Source of the DNA: Psychroserpens sp. SPM9
Lineage (GTDB): Bacteria > Bacteroidota > Bacteroidia > Flavobacteriales > Flavobacteriaceae
NCBI RefSeq assembly: GCF_025153525.1
Contig: NZ_JANZNR010000006.1
Span: forward strand, 62,001-126,000
DNA length: 64,000 nt
Direction: 5' to 3'
The notes below the pieces were generated by a model, which was given only the letters and a program-made list of their open reading frames with translations, was not told the origin of the DNA and searched no databases. The position numbers were made by a program, and so were the translations under genes. The stretch's first letter is position 1. Each line of letters begins with the position of its first letter. Positions 9,217 to 17,545 of this stretch are shown in pieces.

Positions 9217-11544
9217 ATGAAATCCTTATTTAAAATCCTATGTCTGTTTATAACGGTAATGACCTATGGTCAAAACATTACTGTAGATAGTCAAACATTT
9301 ACGCCTCAACAACTTGTTGAAGATATTTTAATTGATAGTGAATGTATAAACAATGTTGTGGTTACTAATGTTGTAGGAGGCAATTTTGATAACACCGATC
9401 AAAGCTTCGGATTTTTTGATGCTACTGGAACTACTTTTCCGTTTGAAACTGGTATTGTTTTAAGTACTGGCCGATTAGCCAATGTGCCTGGTCCTAATGA
9501 TAATTTAAGTGATGATAATGCTCCCAATTGGCTAGGCGACAATGATTTGGAAACCATTCTTAATGAAACGAATACAACGAACGCTACTATTTTAGAATTC
9601 GAATTTACTTCGGTAGCTACTGAAATAAGTTTTCGCTATATTTTTGCTTCCGAAGAATATCAAGAAGGCAACCCAAACACTTGCCAGTTTTCTGATTTAT
9701 TTGGGTTTTTAATCCGCCCTGTCGATGGTCCGCAGTATACCAATATTGCATTAGTTCCTGGCACTAATACGCCTGTTAAAGTGACCACTGTTCACCCTGA
9801 CCTTCCTGGTTGTAGTGCCGAAAACGAAGCTTACTTTGAAGGGTTTAACCCTGTTAATTCGCCGACTAATTTTGCCGGACAAACAAAAATATTAACGGCC
9901 ACAGCTCAGGTCATCCCTAACGAAACCTATCATGTCAAACTAGTAATTGCTGACGAGCAAAATTTTAGATTTGATTCTGCAGTGTTTTTAGAAGCTGGAA
10001 GTTTTAGGCTGTCTACAGATTTAGGTCCGGATCGCTTAATCGCCAATGGAAATCCGATTTGCGGTGATGACACTTTTCAAATACAAACCAGCGAACCTGG
10101 GAACACAAATATTTATAAATGGTTTAAAGATGGGGTTGAACTTTTAGGTGAAACAGGTACAACTTTAGACATTTCTGAGTCTGGTGTTTACAATGTTGAA
10201 ATCACAAAAAATACTTGTGTTTTATTTGGTGAAGTTATTATTGAATATGCCCCTAACCCTGCAGTTGTTGACGCGGTTCTTGTAGAATGTGATCAAAATC
10301 AAGATGGACTTACTTTTTACAACCTGTATGATGCTGAAAGTCTTATTACAAACAACGATAGTGCACTTTCTATAGTTAACTTTTTTCTTACTGAAGCTGA
10401 TGCTATTGTTAACGATAATGCCATTTCTGAGCCTAATAATTTCCAAAATACGAATCCGTTTCAAACCGTTTACGCACGTGTTATAAATCAAGCCAATTGT
10501 TTTAGTATTGCCGAATTAGAATTGCAAATTTCAAATAACACTATTTCTATTGCGCCACTTGAAGCCTGTGATGGCGATACTATTGATGGTATTGCAGATT
10601 TTAATTTAGGAGATATAACGACATCTATTGAGAATCAAATTCCGATGGACGCCAATGTTAGCTTTTACGAAACCGAAGCCGATGCCTTTTTAGAGACCAA
10701 TGCCTTACCTAATACCTTTCAAAATACAACTCCAAATACCCAAACTATTTTTGTCAAAATTAAAAGCAACAACCAATGTTTTGCTATTTCAACGGCAGAA
10801 TTAGTAGTGCTTTATACACCTGTCTTATTAAATGATGAAACGGTAATGTATTGTTTAAATACCTTTCCAGAAACCATTACTTTAGTTGGAGGCGTTTTGA
10901 ATGATGCTCCTAATAATTACTATTACGAATGGCTATTTAATGGCAACTCGACATCTGTAAACACTACATTTAATGAAATTAATGAAGCAGGAACTTATAC
11001 GGTAATTGTGACCGATCCCAATGGTTGTGATTCGAGCCGAACCATAACTGTTTTAGCTTCTAATAATGCCACTATTGAAGATATCATTATAACTGAAGGT
11101 ACTTCAAATAATACCGTAACTATTGAAGTTTCGGGAGAAGGCGATTATGAATATGCACTCGATGAAGCTGAAGGAGAGTATCAAACTGAAAATACGTTTG
11201 CTAATGTTCCACCTGGATTTCATACGGTTTTTGTTCGCGATATTAATGGCTGCGGAATCACAGAACAAGTCATTTCTGTATTAGGATTTCCTAAATTTTT
11301 CACACCAAATGGCGATCCTTTCCACGAATACTGGCACGTGTATGGTGTGAACACTCAATTTAATCAAGGGATAGATATTAAAATTTTTAACCGCTACGGA
11401 AAATTGCTCACACAATTAAACAATACAAGTGTTGGATGGGATGGTACATTTAACGGTCAACCCTTACCGAGTGACGATTACTGGTTTACAGTGCAGCTTT
11501 TAGATGGTAGAACTTTCACAGGACACTTTGCGTTGAGGCGTTAA
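9217..11544 (+). CDS. Choice-of-anchor L / T9SS type B surface protein
   Basis: 775 residues from the ATG at 9217; this start is chosen over the in-frame TTG at 9196 because it directly begins the signal peptide (MKSLFKILCLF...TYGQ) and lies downstream of a TATCTTTG -7 box. A choice-of-anchor L domain covers about residues 25-270 (FPFETGIVLSTG, ASEEYQEGNPNTCQFSDLFGFLI, VPGTNTPVK, YHVKLVIADEQ). Two Cys-Asp loop modules follow (VECDQNQDG, EACDGDTIDG), then an Ig-like stretch and a type B sorting domain (FFTPNGD, FNRYGKLL, GWDGTFNG, GHFALRR). It is a short paralogue of the 1,613-residue gene upstream, and its C-terminal third matches the first gene of the window. It is a T9SS-exported surface protein of unknown ligand. 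Confidence 0.9.
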   Translation: MKSLFKILCLFITVMTYGQNITVDSQTFTPQQLVEDILIDSECINNVVVTNVVGGNFDNTDQSFGFFDATGTTFPFETGIVLSTGRLANVPGPNDNLSDDNAPNWLGDNDLETILNETNTTNATILEFEFTSVATEISFRYIFASEEYQEGNPNTCQFSDLFGFLIRPVDGPQYTNIALVPGTNTPVKVTTVHPDLPGCSAENEAYFEGFNPVNSPTNFAGQTKILTATAQVIPNETYHVKLVIADEQNFRFDSAVFLEAGSFRLSTDLGPDRLIANGNPICGDDTFQIQTSEPGNTNIYKWFKDGVELLGETGTTLDISESGVYNVEITKNTCVLFGEVIIEYAPNPAVVDAVLVECDQNQDGLTFYNLYDAESLITNNDSALSIVNFFLTEADAIVNDNAISEPNNFQNTNPFQTVYARVINQANCFSIAELELQISNNTISIAPLEACDGDTIDGIADFNLGDITTSIENQIPMDANVSFYETEADAFLETNALPNTFQNTTPNTQTIFVKIKSNNQCFAISTAELVVLYTPVLLNDETVMYCLNTFPETITLVGGVLNDAPNNYYYEWLFNGNSTSVNTTFNEINEAGTYTVIVTDPNGCDSSRTITVLASNNATIEDIIITEGTSNNTVTIEVSGEGDYEYALDEAEGEYQTENTFANVPPGFHTVFVRDINGCGITEQVISVLGFPKFFTPNGDPFHEYWHVYGVNTQFNQGIDIKIFNRYGKLLTQLNNTSVGWDGTFNGQPLPSDDYWFTVQLLDGRTFTGHFALRR

Positions 11545-11708
11545 TAATTAGGTTTTTCGAAATTATAGTTTTCCGTTATAATACAAATCATCAACAGCAT
11601 TTTTTACTTTTTAGCTAAGCTAATATTCAGCAATCAAATCTTACTTTCAAAATTCTTAGATCAACTTACTGTAACTACTTTCACATAGAAAAACACATAA
11701 GTTTTGCG

Positions 11709-11716
11709 TAACTTTG
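11709..11716 (+). promoter_or_regulatory. -7 box (TAACTTTG) next to uvrB start
   Basis: A perfect TAnnTTTG match ending only 4 nt before the uvrB ATG at 11721, which would put the transcript start at or inside the start codon (leaderless or nearly so). No convincing -33 TTG is seen at 19-21 nt. Confidence 0.45.
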
Positions 11717-11720
11717 TTAG

Positions 11721-13727
11721 ATGCGTTTTAAAGTACAATCCGAATTCAAACCTACTGGAGATCAACCTCAAGCCATTAAACAATTAGTGGATGGCATTGA
11801 TTCTAATGAAAAATACCAAACCCTACTTGGTGTAACGGGCTCTGGAAAAACTTTTACTGTTGCCAATGTGATTCAGGAAGTGCAACGGCCAACCTTGGTT
11901 TTAGCACACAACAAAACTCTTGCGGCTCAATTATACTCAGAGTTTAAACAGTTTTTCCCTGATAATGCAGTAGAGTACTTCGTCTCCTATTATGATTATT
12001 ATCAACCTGAAGCTTATATTCCTGTTTCGGGTGTATATATAGAAAAGGACTTATCCATCAACGAAGAGATTGAGAAGATGCGATTGAGTACAACCTCTTC
12101 CCTACTTTCTGGTCGACGTGATGTGATTGTAGTCGCTTCTGTGTCTTGTTTGTATGGTATTGGAAATCCGGTTGAGTTTCAGAAAAATGTCATTAATCTG
12201 GAAATAAATCAAGAGATTTCTAGAACCGATCTACTACATCAGCTCGTACAAAGCTTGTATTCTAGAACCGAAGCTGATTTTAATCATGGAAATTTCAGAA
12301 TTAAAGGCGATACCGTTGATGTGTTTCCAAGCTATGCTGATGATGCCTTTCGTATTCACTTTTTTGGCGATGAAATTGAAGATATTGAGCAGTTTAATAT
12401 TCAGACGAATGAAGTCATTGAACATTATGACAGACTCAATATTTATCCGGCAAACATGTTTGTTACTTCCCCAGATGTTTTACAAGGTGCCATTAGGGAA
12501 ATTCAGGATGATCTGGTTAAACAGTATGATTATTTTAAAGAGATAGGAAAGCATTTAGAGGCCAAGCGTTTAAAAGAGCGCACCGAATTTGATTTAGAAA
12601 TGATACGGGAATTAGGCTATTGCTCTGGTATTGAAAATTATTCAAGATATCTCGACGGAAGACAACCTGGAACACGACCGTTTTGTCTCTTAGATTATTT
12701 CCCTGATGATTTTTTAATGGTTGTTGACGAAAGTCACGTGACCATTTCACAAGTCCATGCCATGTATGGCGGTGACCGAAGTCGGAAAGAAAATTTGGTT
12801 GAATACGGATTTCGTTTACCGGCCGCTATGGATAACCGACCTTTAAAATTTGAAGAGTTTGAAGCGCTACAAAATCAAGTTATTTATGTAAGTGCAACAC
12901 CTGCAGATTACGAGCTTCAAAAAACCGATGGTGTTTACGTCGAACAGGTGATTAGACCAACCGGACTCTTAGATCCGGTTATTGAAGTGCGTCCGAGTTT
13001 GAATCAGATTGATGATTTAATTGAAGAAATGCAGCAACGTATTGAAAAGGATGAGCGGACCTTAGTTACGACGCTTACCAAACGAATGGCGGAAGAGTTA
13101 ACCAAATACCTGGATCGCATTCAAATTAGATGTCGTTATATTCATAGTGATGTAGATACCTTAGAGCGAGTTGAAATCATGCAAGATTTAAGAAAAGGAC
13201 TCTTTGATGTATTGGTAGGTGTTAATTTACTTAGGGAAGGTTTAGACTTACCTGAAGTGTCTTTGGTTGCTATTTTAGATGCAGATAAAGAAGGCTTTTT
13301 GCGTTCCACACGTTCACTCACTCAAACAGTAGGAAGAGCTGCTCGACATCTTAACGGGAAAGCCATTATGTATGCTGATAAGATTACAAAAAGCATGCAA
13401 AAAACTATAGATGAAACGGAATACAGACGCGAAAAGCAAATTGCTTATAATACGAAGCATAACATCACTCCGAAAGCCTTAAACAAGAGTTTAGATAATG
13501 CGCTTTCAAAAAATTCAGTGAGCACCTATAGTTATGAATTAGAAGCTGCCAAAGCTGCAGAACCTGAAAGCGAATACCTGACCAAAGCACAATTAGAGAA
13601 AAAAATAAAAGAAAAGCGCAAACTCATGGAGCAAGCTGCTAAAGCTTTAGACTTTATCATTGCAGCGCAATTACGAGATGAAATTAAAGGCTATCAATCT
13701 AAATTAGAGAAATTAAAAGTGTCTTAA
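11721..13727 (+). CDS. uvrB: Excinuclease ABC subunit B (UvrB)
   Basis: 668 residues, the normal full length. UvrB is the damage-verifying helicase-like subunit of nucleotide excision repair; it receives DNA from UvrA and positions UvrC. Visible motifs are Walker A GVTGSGKT (37-44), the beta-hairpin YYDYYQPEAYIP that inserts between the strands (about 90-101), the DESH box (about 336), helicase motif VI in SLTQTVGRAARH, and a C-terminal UVR domain (about 622-657) for UvrC contact. A SRPBCC gene follows after one base. SOS regulation cannot be judged from the sequence. Confidence 0.98.
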   Translation: MRFKVQSEFKPTGDQPQAIKQLVDGIDSNEKYQTLLGVTGSGKTFTVANVIQEVQRPTLVLAHNKTLAAQLYSEFKQFFPDNAVEYFVSYYDYYQPEAYIPVSGVYIEKDLSINEEIEKMRLSTTSSLLSGRRDVIVVASVSCLYGIGNPVEFQKNVINLEINQEISRTDLLHQLVQSLYSRTEADFNHGNFRIKGDTVDVFPSYADDAFRIHFFGDEIEDIEQFNIQTNEVIEHYDRLNIYPANMFVTSPDVLQGAIREIQDDLVKQYDYFKEIGKHLEAKRLKERTEFDLEMIRELGYCSGIENYSRYLDGRQPGTRPFCLLDYFPDDFLMVVDESHVTISQVHAMYGGDRSRKENLVEYGFRLPAAMDNRPLKFEEFEALQNQVIYVSATPADYELQKTDGVYVEQVIRPTGLLDPVIEVRPSLNQIDDLIEEMQQRIEKDERTLVTTLTKRMAEELTKYLDRIQIRCRYIHSDVDTLERVEIMQDLRKGLFDVLVGVNLLREGLDLPEVSLVAILDADKEGFLRSTRSLTQTVGRAARHLNGKAIMYADKITKSMQKTIDETEYRREKQIAYNTKHNITPKALNKSLDNALSKNSVSTYSYELEAAKAAEPESEYLTKAQLEKKIKEKRKLMEQAAKALDFIIAAQLRDEIKGYQSKLEKLKVS

Positions 13728-13728
13728 T

Positions 13729-14148
13729 ATGAAAGTCAGTGAGCCTGTTATAATTGTCAGAGAAGTCTTCAACCATCCCAAAGAGCGGGTTTGGAATGCC
13801 CTAACAAAATTAGATGAAATGACCCAATGGTCTTTTGACAATATTCCTGAATTTAAAGCTGTTGAAGGTTTTAAAACCCAATTCACTGTGACATCCGAAG
13901 ACCGAGCGTTTCCGCATATATGGGAAATTATTGACGTTATTCCGTATCAAAAAATTGTCTACAACTGGAGCTATGAAGGTTATAAAGGTGATTCGCAGGT
14001 AAGCGTTGACAAACAAACCCAATTAACCTTAACGACAACAGTGACGGAAGATTTTCCTGATGATATTCCTGAGTTTAAAAGAGAAAGCTGTGTTGCAGGC
14101 TGGAACTATTTTATTAAAGACCGTTTAAAAAGTTATTTACATACTTAA
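13729..14148 (+). CDS. SRPBCC / AHSA1-like domain protein
   Basis: 139 residues, cytoplasmic, with no signal or membrane segment. The pattern VIIVREVFNHPKERVWNALT...MTQWSF...GFKTQF...KIVYNWSYEGY...GWNYFIKDRLKSYL matches the AHSA1-like branch of the START/Bet v1 hydrophobic-pocket fold. The ligand is unknown. It lies one base after uvrB and is likely cotranscribed, although no functional link to repair is known. Its TAA stop overlaps the stop of the convergent downstream gene (shared TTAA at 14145-14148). Confidence 0.8.
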   Translation: MKVSEPVIIVREVFNHPKERVWNALTKLDEMTQWSFDNIPEFKAVEGFKTQFTVTSEDRAFPHIWEIIDVIPYQKIVYNWSYEGYKGDSQVSVDKQTQLTLTTTVTEDFPDDIPEFKRESCVAGWNYFIKDRLKSYLHT

Positions 14149-14561
14149 TTATACTGCACTTTAAAGATATCTATTAAAAAATCTGGAGGCACCACCTTGT
14201 TTGGAAAACTTTCCATTAAATCCAAAACACGATTAATAGATTCGTGGCTTAAGCCCATACGTAATCCAAAATTATGCAGCTTCACTAATTCCTTATTAGA
14301 AATATGATGATCTAAATTCATTAATAAAACCAATCTGTGAAATTGAACAATACGCTCGCTATGTGATTTTAAATGTACATAGGTCACAGGGTGTTCAAAT
14401 AAATAATTGAAATCTTCTTTTGAAATTTCTAATTGCTTAGCAATGCTCGCTAAAAATTTATATTCAATGGATTTTATATTGTCGTCAGTCTGTGCAAAGG
14501 CAATCATTTCTGATAATAGACTTAGCTTTTCAACACGATTTATCATACGAGAGGGATTCAT
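14145..14561 (-). CDS. TerB-like small cytosolic protein
   Basis: 138 residues, mostly predicted helix (RVEKLSLLSEMIAFAQTDDNIKSIEYKFLASIAKQLEISKEDFNYLF). The spacing of acidic residues after 'MIAFAQTD' and 'LD' resembles TerB/DjlA-type domains, which are built of helical acidic loops. I recall that homologues are sometimes labelled 'excinuclease ABC subunit B' because of the adjacent uvrB, but this protein has no UvrB motif. It ends tail-to-tail with the SRPBCC gene. Function is unknown; the TerB assignment is by pattern only. Confidence 0.6.
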   Translation of the reverse strand: MNPSRMINRVEKLSLLSEMIAFAQTDDNIKSIEYKFLASIAKQLEISKEDFNYLFEHPVTYVHLKSHSERIVQFHRLVLLMNLDHHISNKELVKLHNFGLRMGLSHESINRVLDLMESFPNKVVPPDFLIDIFKVQYN

Positions 14562-14710
14562 GATTTTTAGTTTTATAAATTTAAATACTTTGTTTAGGTT
14601 ATAATCCTTGATATTTTGTAAGTCATCGAAAAATAAAGTGCAATTCGTCGTTCTTTTCCTACTTTCATAAGAAATAAAAAATTAAATAACTGATTATCAA
14701 GTATTTAAAA

Positions 14711-14730
14711 ACAACGTGCAGTTCATCGAT
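14711..14730 (+). promoter_or_regulatory. Shared 20-mer element upstream of esterase gene
   Basis: ACAACGTGCAGTTCATCGAT matches 17 of 20 bases with the element at 60254-60273 upstream of the TPR histidine kinase, in the same orientation. A shorter copy, GTGCAATTCGTCGTT, lies at 14638-14652. GATAAACGGCA at 14756-14766 is the exact reverse complement of part of the direct repeat at 60299-60312. The clustering of several related elements suggests a regulator binding region. Confidence 0.5.
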
Positions 14731-14791
14731 TTTTTACCTTCTAAAAATTATTATCGATAAACGGCATGTCGTCTATTTCTCAAATTTTGTG

Positions 14792-14799
14792 TACTTTCG
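14792..14799 (+). promoter_or_regulatory. Candidate -7 box (TACTTTCG)
   Basis: It differs by one base from TAnnTTTG and lies 17 nt before the ATG at 14817. It falls inside the longer in-frame extension starting at 14766, which favours the shorter start. Confidence 0.4.
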
Positions 14800-14816
14800 T
14801 TTCAATCGATTTTTAC

Positions 14817-15635
14817 ATGAAAAGACGTTTCCTTTTAATCCTTTTTTTAGTATTCCTAACCACGCAAGTAGATGCTCAAAGTACGGCCTCTAAACAAGTG
14901 GCTACATTTAAAATTGAAGCTCCGCAGTTAAAAACACATAAAACCATTTGGGTTTATACTCCTAAAACCTATTCAGATTCTACAAAAACATATCCCGTTA
15001 TTTATATGTTTGATGCTCAAAATCTTTTTGATGCTAAGACATCTTATGTTGGAGAATGGAAAGTAGATGAATACTTAGACACATTAAAAAATCAAGACGT
15101 TATTATTGTTGGTATTGAACATGGCAACGAAAAACGATTGGAAGAGCTCACTCCCTATCCGCATGAAACATATGGTGGTGGAAAAGGTGATACTTTTATA
15201 CAATTTATAATAAACACCGTAAAACCTCATATTGATGTCGTCTATCGCACCAAACCAGAAGCGGAGCATACCACAATTTTTGGTTCTTCACTTGGCGGAC
15301 TTATGGCGTTTTATGCAACCGTGAGCTACCCTGAGACCTTTAGTAAAGCAGGTGTGTTTTCACCTTCATTTTGGGTAAGTTCAAAAATATTTGATTTAGC
15401 AACAACTGTTGAAATTCCCAGTAGCTCTAAATTTTACTTTTTAGCCGGAACTAAAGAAGGGGAATCTATGGTTCCTGACCTGGAAAAAATGGTGGCTTTA
15501 TTAATAAGTAAAGGTGTGAAGCCTTCGCAGATTCAACAAAAAGTAATTGAAGGTGGCGAACATAATGAAGCGCTATGGGGTTCTAATTTCCCTACTGCTT
15601 TTCAATGGCTTATGACCTCAAAAGATCAAGATTAA
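14817..15635 (+). CDS. Secreted alpha/beta-hydrolase (putative esterase, PF00756-like)
   Basis: 272 residues from the ATG at 14817, which begins a clean signal peptide (MKRRFLLILFLVFLTTQVDAQ); an in-frame ATG at 14766 would bury it behind 17 residues and overlap the likely promoter. The protein resembles the enterochelin-esterase / esterase D family: TKTYPVIYMFDAQNLFD, a nucleophile elbow GSSLGG (Ser near residue 158), FSPSFW, and a likely catalytic His in GGEHNEALW (near 248). It probably acts in the periplasm or outside the cell on an ester; the substrate is unknown, since the family includes siderophore and acyl esterases. A DUF1456 gene follows after 10 nt. Confidence 0.8.
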   Translation: MKRRFLLILFLVFLTTQVDAQSTASKQVATFKIEAPQLKTHKTIWVYTPKTYSDSTKTYPVIYMFDAQNLFDAKTSYVGEWKVDEYLDTLKNQDVIIVGIEHGNEKRLEELTPYPHETYGGGKGDTFIQFIINTVKPHIDVVYRTKPEAEHTTIFGSSLGGLMAFYATVSYPETFSKAGVFSPSFWVSSKIFDLATTVEIPSSSKFYFLAGTKEGESMVPDLEKMVALLISKGVKPSQIQQKVIEGGEHNEALWGSNFPTAFQWLMTSKDQD

Positions 15636-15645
15636 AAACAATACC

Positions 15646-15891
15646 ATGACCAATAACGACATATTAAAAAAATTAAGAGTCGCTCACAAATTACGCGATA
15701 ACGATATTATTAAAATTCTAGAGCTTGTTGATTTTAGAGTGTCTAAAAGTGAACTAAATGCCTTATTCCGAAGAGAAGATCATCCCAATTATATGGAATG
15801 TGGTGACCAGATTTTAAGGAACTTTCTCAACGGGTTAATCATTCATTTACGTGGGCCAATGCCTAAAAAGGGAGAAAAAAAGAAACAATAA
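15646..15891 (+). CDS. DUF1456 family protein, single-repeat form
   Basis: 81 residues. NNDILKKLRVAHKLRDNDIIKILEL...ELNALFRREDHPNYMECGDQILRNFLNGL matches one unit of the DUF1456 (YehS-like) family, whose classical members have two such units in about 150 residues. It is cytoplasmic with a basic tail (PKKGEKKKQ). No biochemical function is established for the family. It follows the esterase gene by 10 nt and may be cotranscribed. Confidence 0.8.
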   Translation: MTNNDILKKLRVAHKLRDNDIIKILELVDFRVSKSELNALFRREDHPNYMECGDQILRNFLNGLIIHLRGPMPKKGEKKKQ

Positions 15892-15927
15892 TTTACTGCT
15901 ACTAAATATATTGTAGATGACATTAAA

Positions 15928-16608
15928 ATGAGTCTGATAAAAATTTACATATTATTTCTTCTCTTTCCTTTGTGTCATTACGCTCAATCAAAAACAAATA
16001 CAACAATTCATCCAATTGATTGCGATTCATCTCTTATCACTTTAGACATAAAACATATTGAGTTACTAGATAATCTCATAGCAAAAGCTCAACAAGCAAA
16101 AAGGAAAGAAAAAATTGAATTAGAGCGTCAGTTTTTTTGTGCGATGCCAAATTCTAATGACTCTATGCTTGATCTTATATATCTTGATGAAGTTGAAAAC
16201 TGGAAAAAACGCAACAAAACAGGTAAATTACCTGCAACCAATAGCTTAATACATCGGTTTATTTCTTATTTCAGTAAATTAGAATCTATTGACCCCAATC
16301 AATATTATAATAAATACATTAATATTTGTGTTGATGGTTTTTATGGAGCGGATTATAATAGAAACGGATTTCAAATTTATGAAAGACTTGAAAATGACAC
16401 CAAAACCATTTGTGCTGTTTTATTACAACGTAACGAAACAGAAATTATAAGTGTTTTTAGATTTATATTTGATAGTTCGCATCCTAAAAATGAATTTAAT
16501 CAAGACATCTTCGATAATATCTATCCATTAATAAAAGCAGAAAATAAACGACTCGCTTATTTATTTAAAAAAAGTTTAGAAGACTTAATAAAACAGAAAC
16601 ATCATTAA
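15928..16608 (+). CDS. Secreted protein of unknown function
   Basis: 226 residues with a signal peptide (MSLIKIYILFLLFPLCHYAQ). The mature part is rich in Lys, Asn and Asp and mostly helical (ELLDNLIAKAQQAKRKEKIELERQF; ESIDPNQYYNKYINICVDGFYG). No T9SS sorting domain, lipobox or catalytic motif was recognised. It is likely periplasmic. It sits 36 nt after the DUF1456 gene. Function unknown. Confidence 0.65.
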   Translation: MSLIKIYILFLLFPLCHYAQSKTNTTIHPIDCDSSLITLDIKHIELLDNLIAKAQQAKRKEKIELERQFFCAMPNSNDSMLDLIYLDEVENWKKRNKTGKLPATNSLIHRFISYFSKLESIDPNQYYNKYINICVDGFYGADYNRNGFQIYERLENDTKTICAVLLQRNETEIISVFRFIFDSSHPKNEFNQDIFDNIYPLIKAENKRLAYLFKKSLEDLIKQKHH

Positions 16609-16613
16609 CTAGA

Positions 16614-16640
16614 AAAAGCCCTCTAATGAGAGCTTTCTAT
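16614..16640 (+). terminator. Weak hairpin after the secreted-protein gene
   Basis: AAAG..CTCT-AATG-AGAG.CTTT forms an imperfect stem six bases after the stop at 16608, followed by a short T-rich tract. It may serve the + strand gene; it is weak because of a CC bulge. Confidence 0.35.
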
Positions 16641-16669
16641 TATACACCATAACTAAAAAAGTGAAATTA

Positions 16670-17380
16670 TTAGCCAAGGTTTTTATCTTGAATCAAAGAT
16701 TTAATATATCTCGCTAATGTTATTAAATCTTCTTGCTTTCTTTTATTTATGTTGTTGGTTTTAACAAACTTTATAATCGCAGCAGCCTTATCTGGAAACG
16801 CTTTCTTGATTGTTCGTTTACTGGTTGTCAAATGTACCAACTTATTATTCTGATCTAACATGTAGTAGACATCAGTTATTTCTATTTTACTATCGGTTCC
16901 TAAATAACGGTCTCTCGCTTTTTGAAACGCTTGTTTTCTGAAAACGCCTAATTCATCCGACAAATGATCTACAATAAAATAACTAGAATACACAAGGCCA
17001 TCATCACCATAATATGAGATGTATTGATAGGTTTCATTCGATTCTAAGAATGCAATATTTAAGTTTGGACGTTCTTTTAACTTATATATTTTGTTATTAT
17101 TCTTTACTTCAATGGCATCATACAACGCATTATATCGAGCAGAGACTATTTTGGGTTGATTATTAATTAGGAGTGTCGCTTTTTTCCATTTTAATTCATC
17201 AGATTTATAATATACATCAGAGAATTGTACATCGAGAAAACTCGGTGTTAAAGCCGGAAAATTATTGGCCGAATTACAATGGTTTGTGTTGGTGGTTAAC
17301 GTGCAATTAGTTGAACTAGATTGGGAATTGACTAGGTTCCCCACAAATAAACTCAATGTGATAAGAATTAAATTTTTCAT
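16670..17380 (-). CDS. Secreted protein of unknown function
   Basis: 236 residues with a signal peptide (MKNLILITLSLFVGNLVNSQ). The mature protein has a beta-rich middle (KATLLINNQPKIVSARYNALYDAIEV, YQYISYYGDDGLVYSSYFIVDHLSDELGVF) and a helical basic tail. The wording (substitution of internal values, 'RYNALYDAIEV') recalls small periplasmic proteins common in Flavobacteriia, but no named family was recognised. A perfect TGGCTA-AA-TAGCCA palindrome at 17405-17418 lies about 25 nt before the start and may be an operator or 5' UTR hairpin. Confidence 0.65.
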   Translation of the reverse strand: MKNLILITLSLFVGNLVNSQSSSTNCTLTTNTNHCNSANNFPALTPSFLDVQFSDVYYKSDELKWKKATLLINNQPKIVSARYNALYDAIEVKNNNKIYKLKERPNLNIAFLESNETYQYISYYGDDGLVYSSYFIVDHLSDELGVFRKQAFQKARDRYLGTDSKIEITDVYYMLDQNNKLVHLTTSKRTIKKAFPDKAAAIIKFVKTNNINKRKQEDLITLARYIKSLIQDKNLG

Positions 17381-17483
17381 AATGTTATGTTTTTAAAATG
17401 TTAATGGCTAAATAGCCACAAATACCATTCCAGAATTATCTTAGATAAGCGTCTCTAAAATACTAAATACAAAAGACTTATAA

Positions 17484-17519
17484 GCAAAAAAAAACTCACA
17501 AATACTAAGTATCTGTGAG
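17484..17519 (-). terminator. Rho-independent terminator of sucC
   Basis: On the - strand, CTCACA pairs with TGTGAG, reinforced by inner GTAT/ATAC pairing, and the hairpin is followed by an unbroken run of about ten T (plus-strand A-run at 17485-17494). It lies 27 nt after the sucC stop. Confidence 0.85.
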
Positions 17520-17545
17520 GCCTTATTTATATAATATTATCTACT

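Noticed and set aside
17405-17418. TGGCTA-AA-TAGCCA palindrome as a terminator
   Set aside because: It lies upstream of the gene at 17380 and has no T-run. It is noted only as a possible operator or 5' UTR hairpin.
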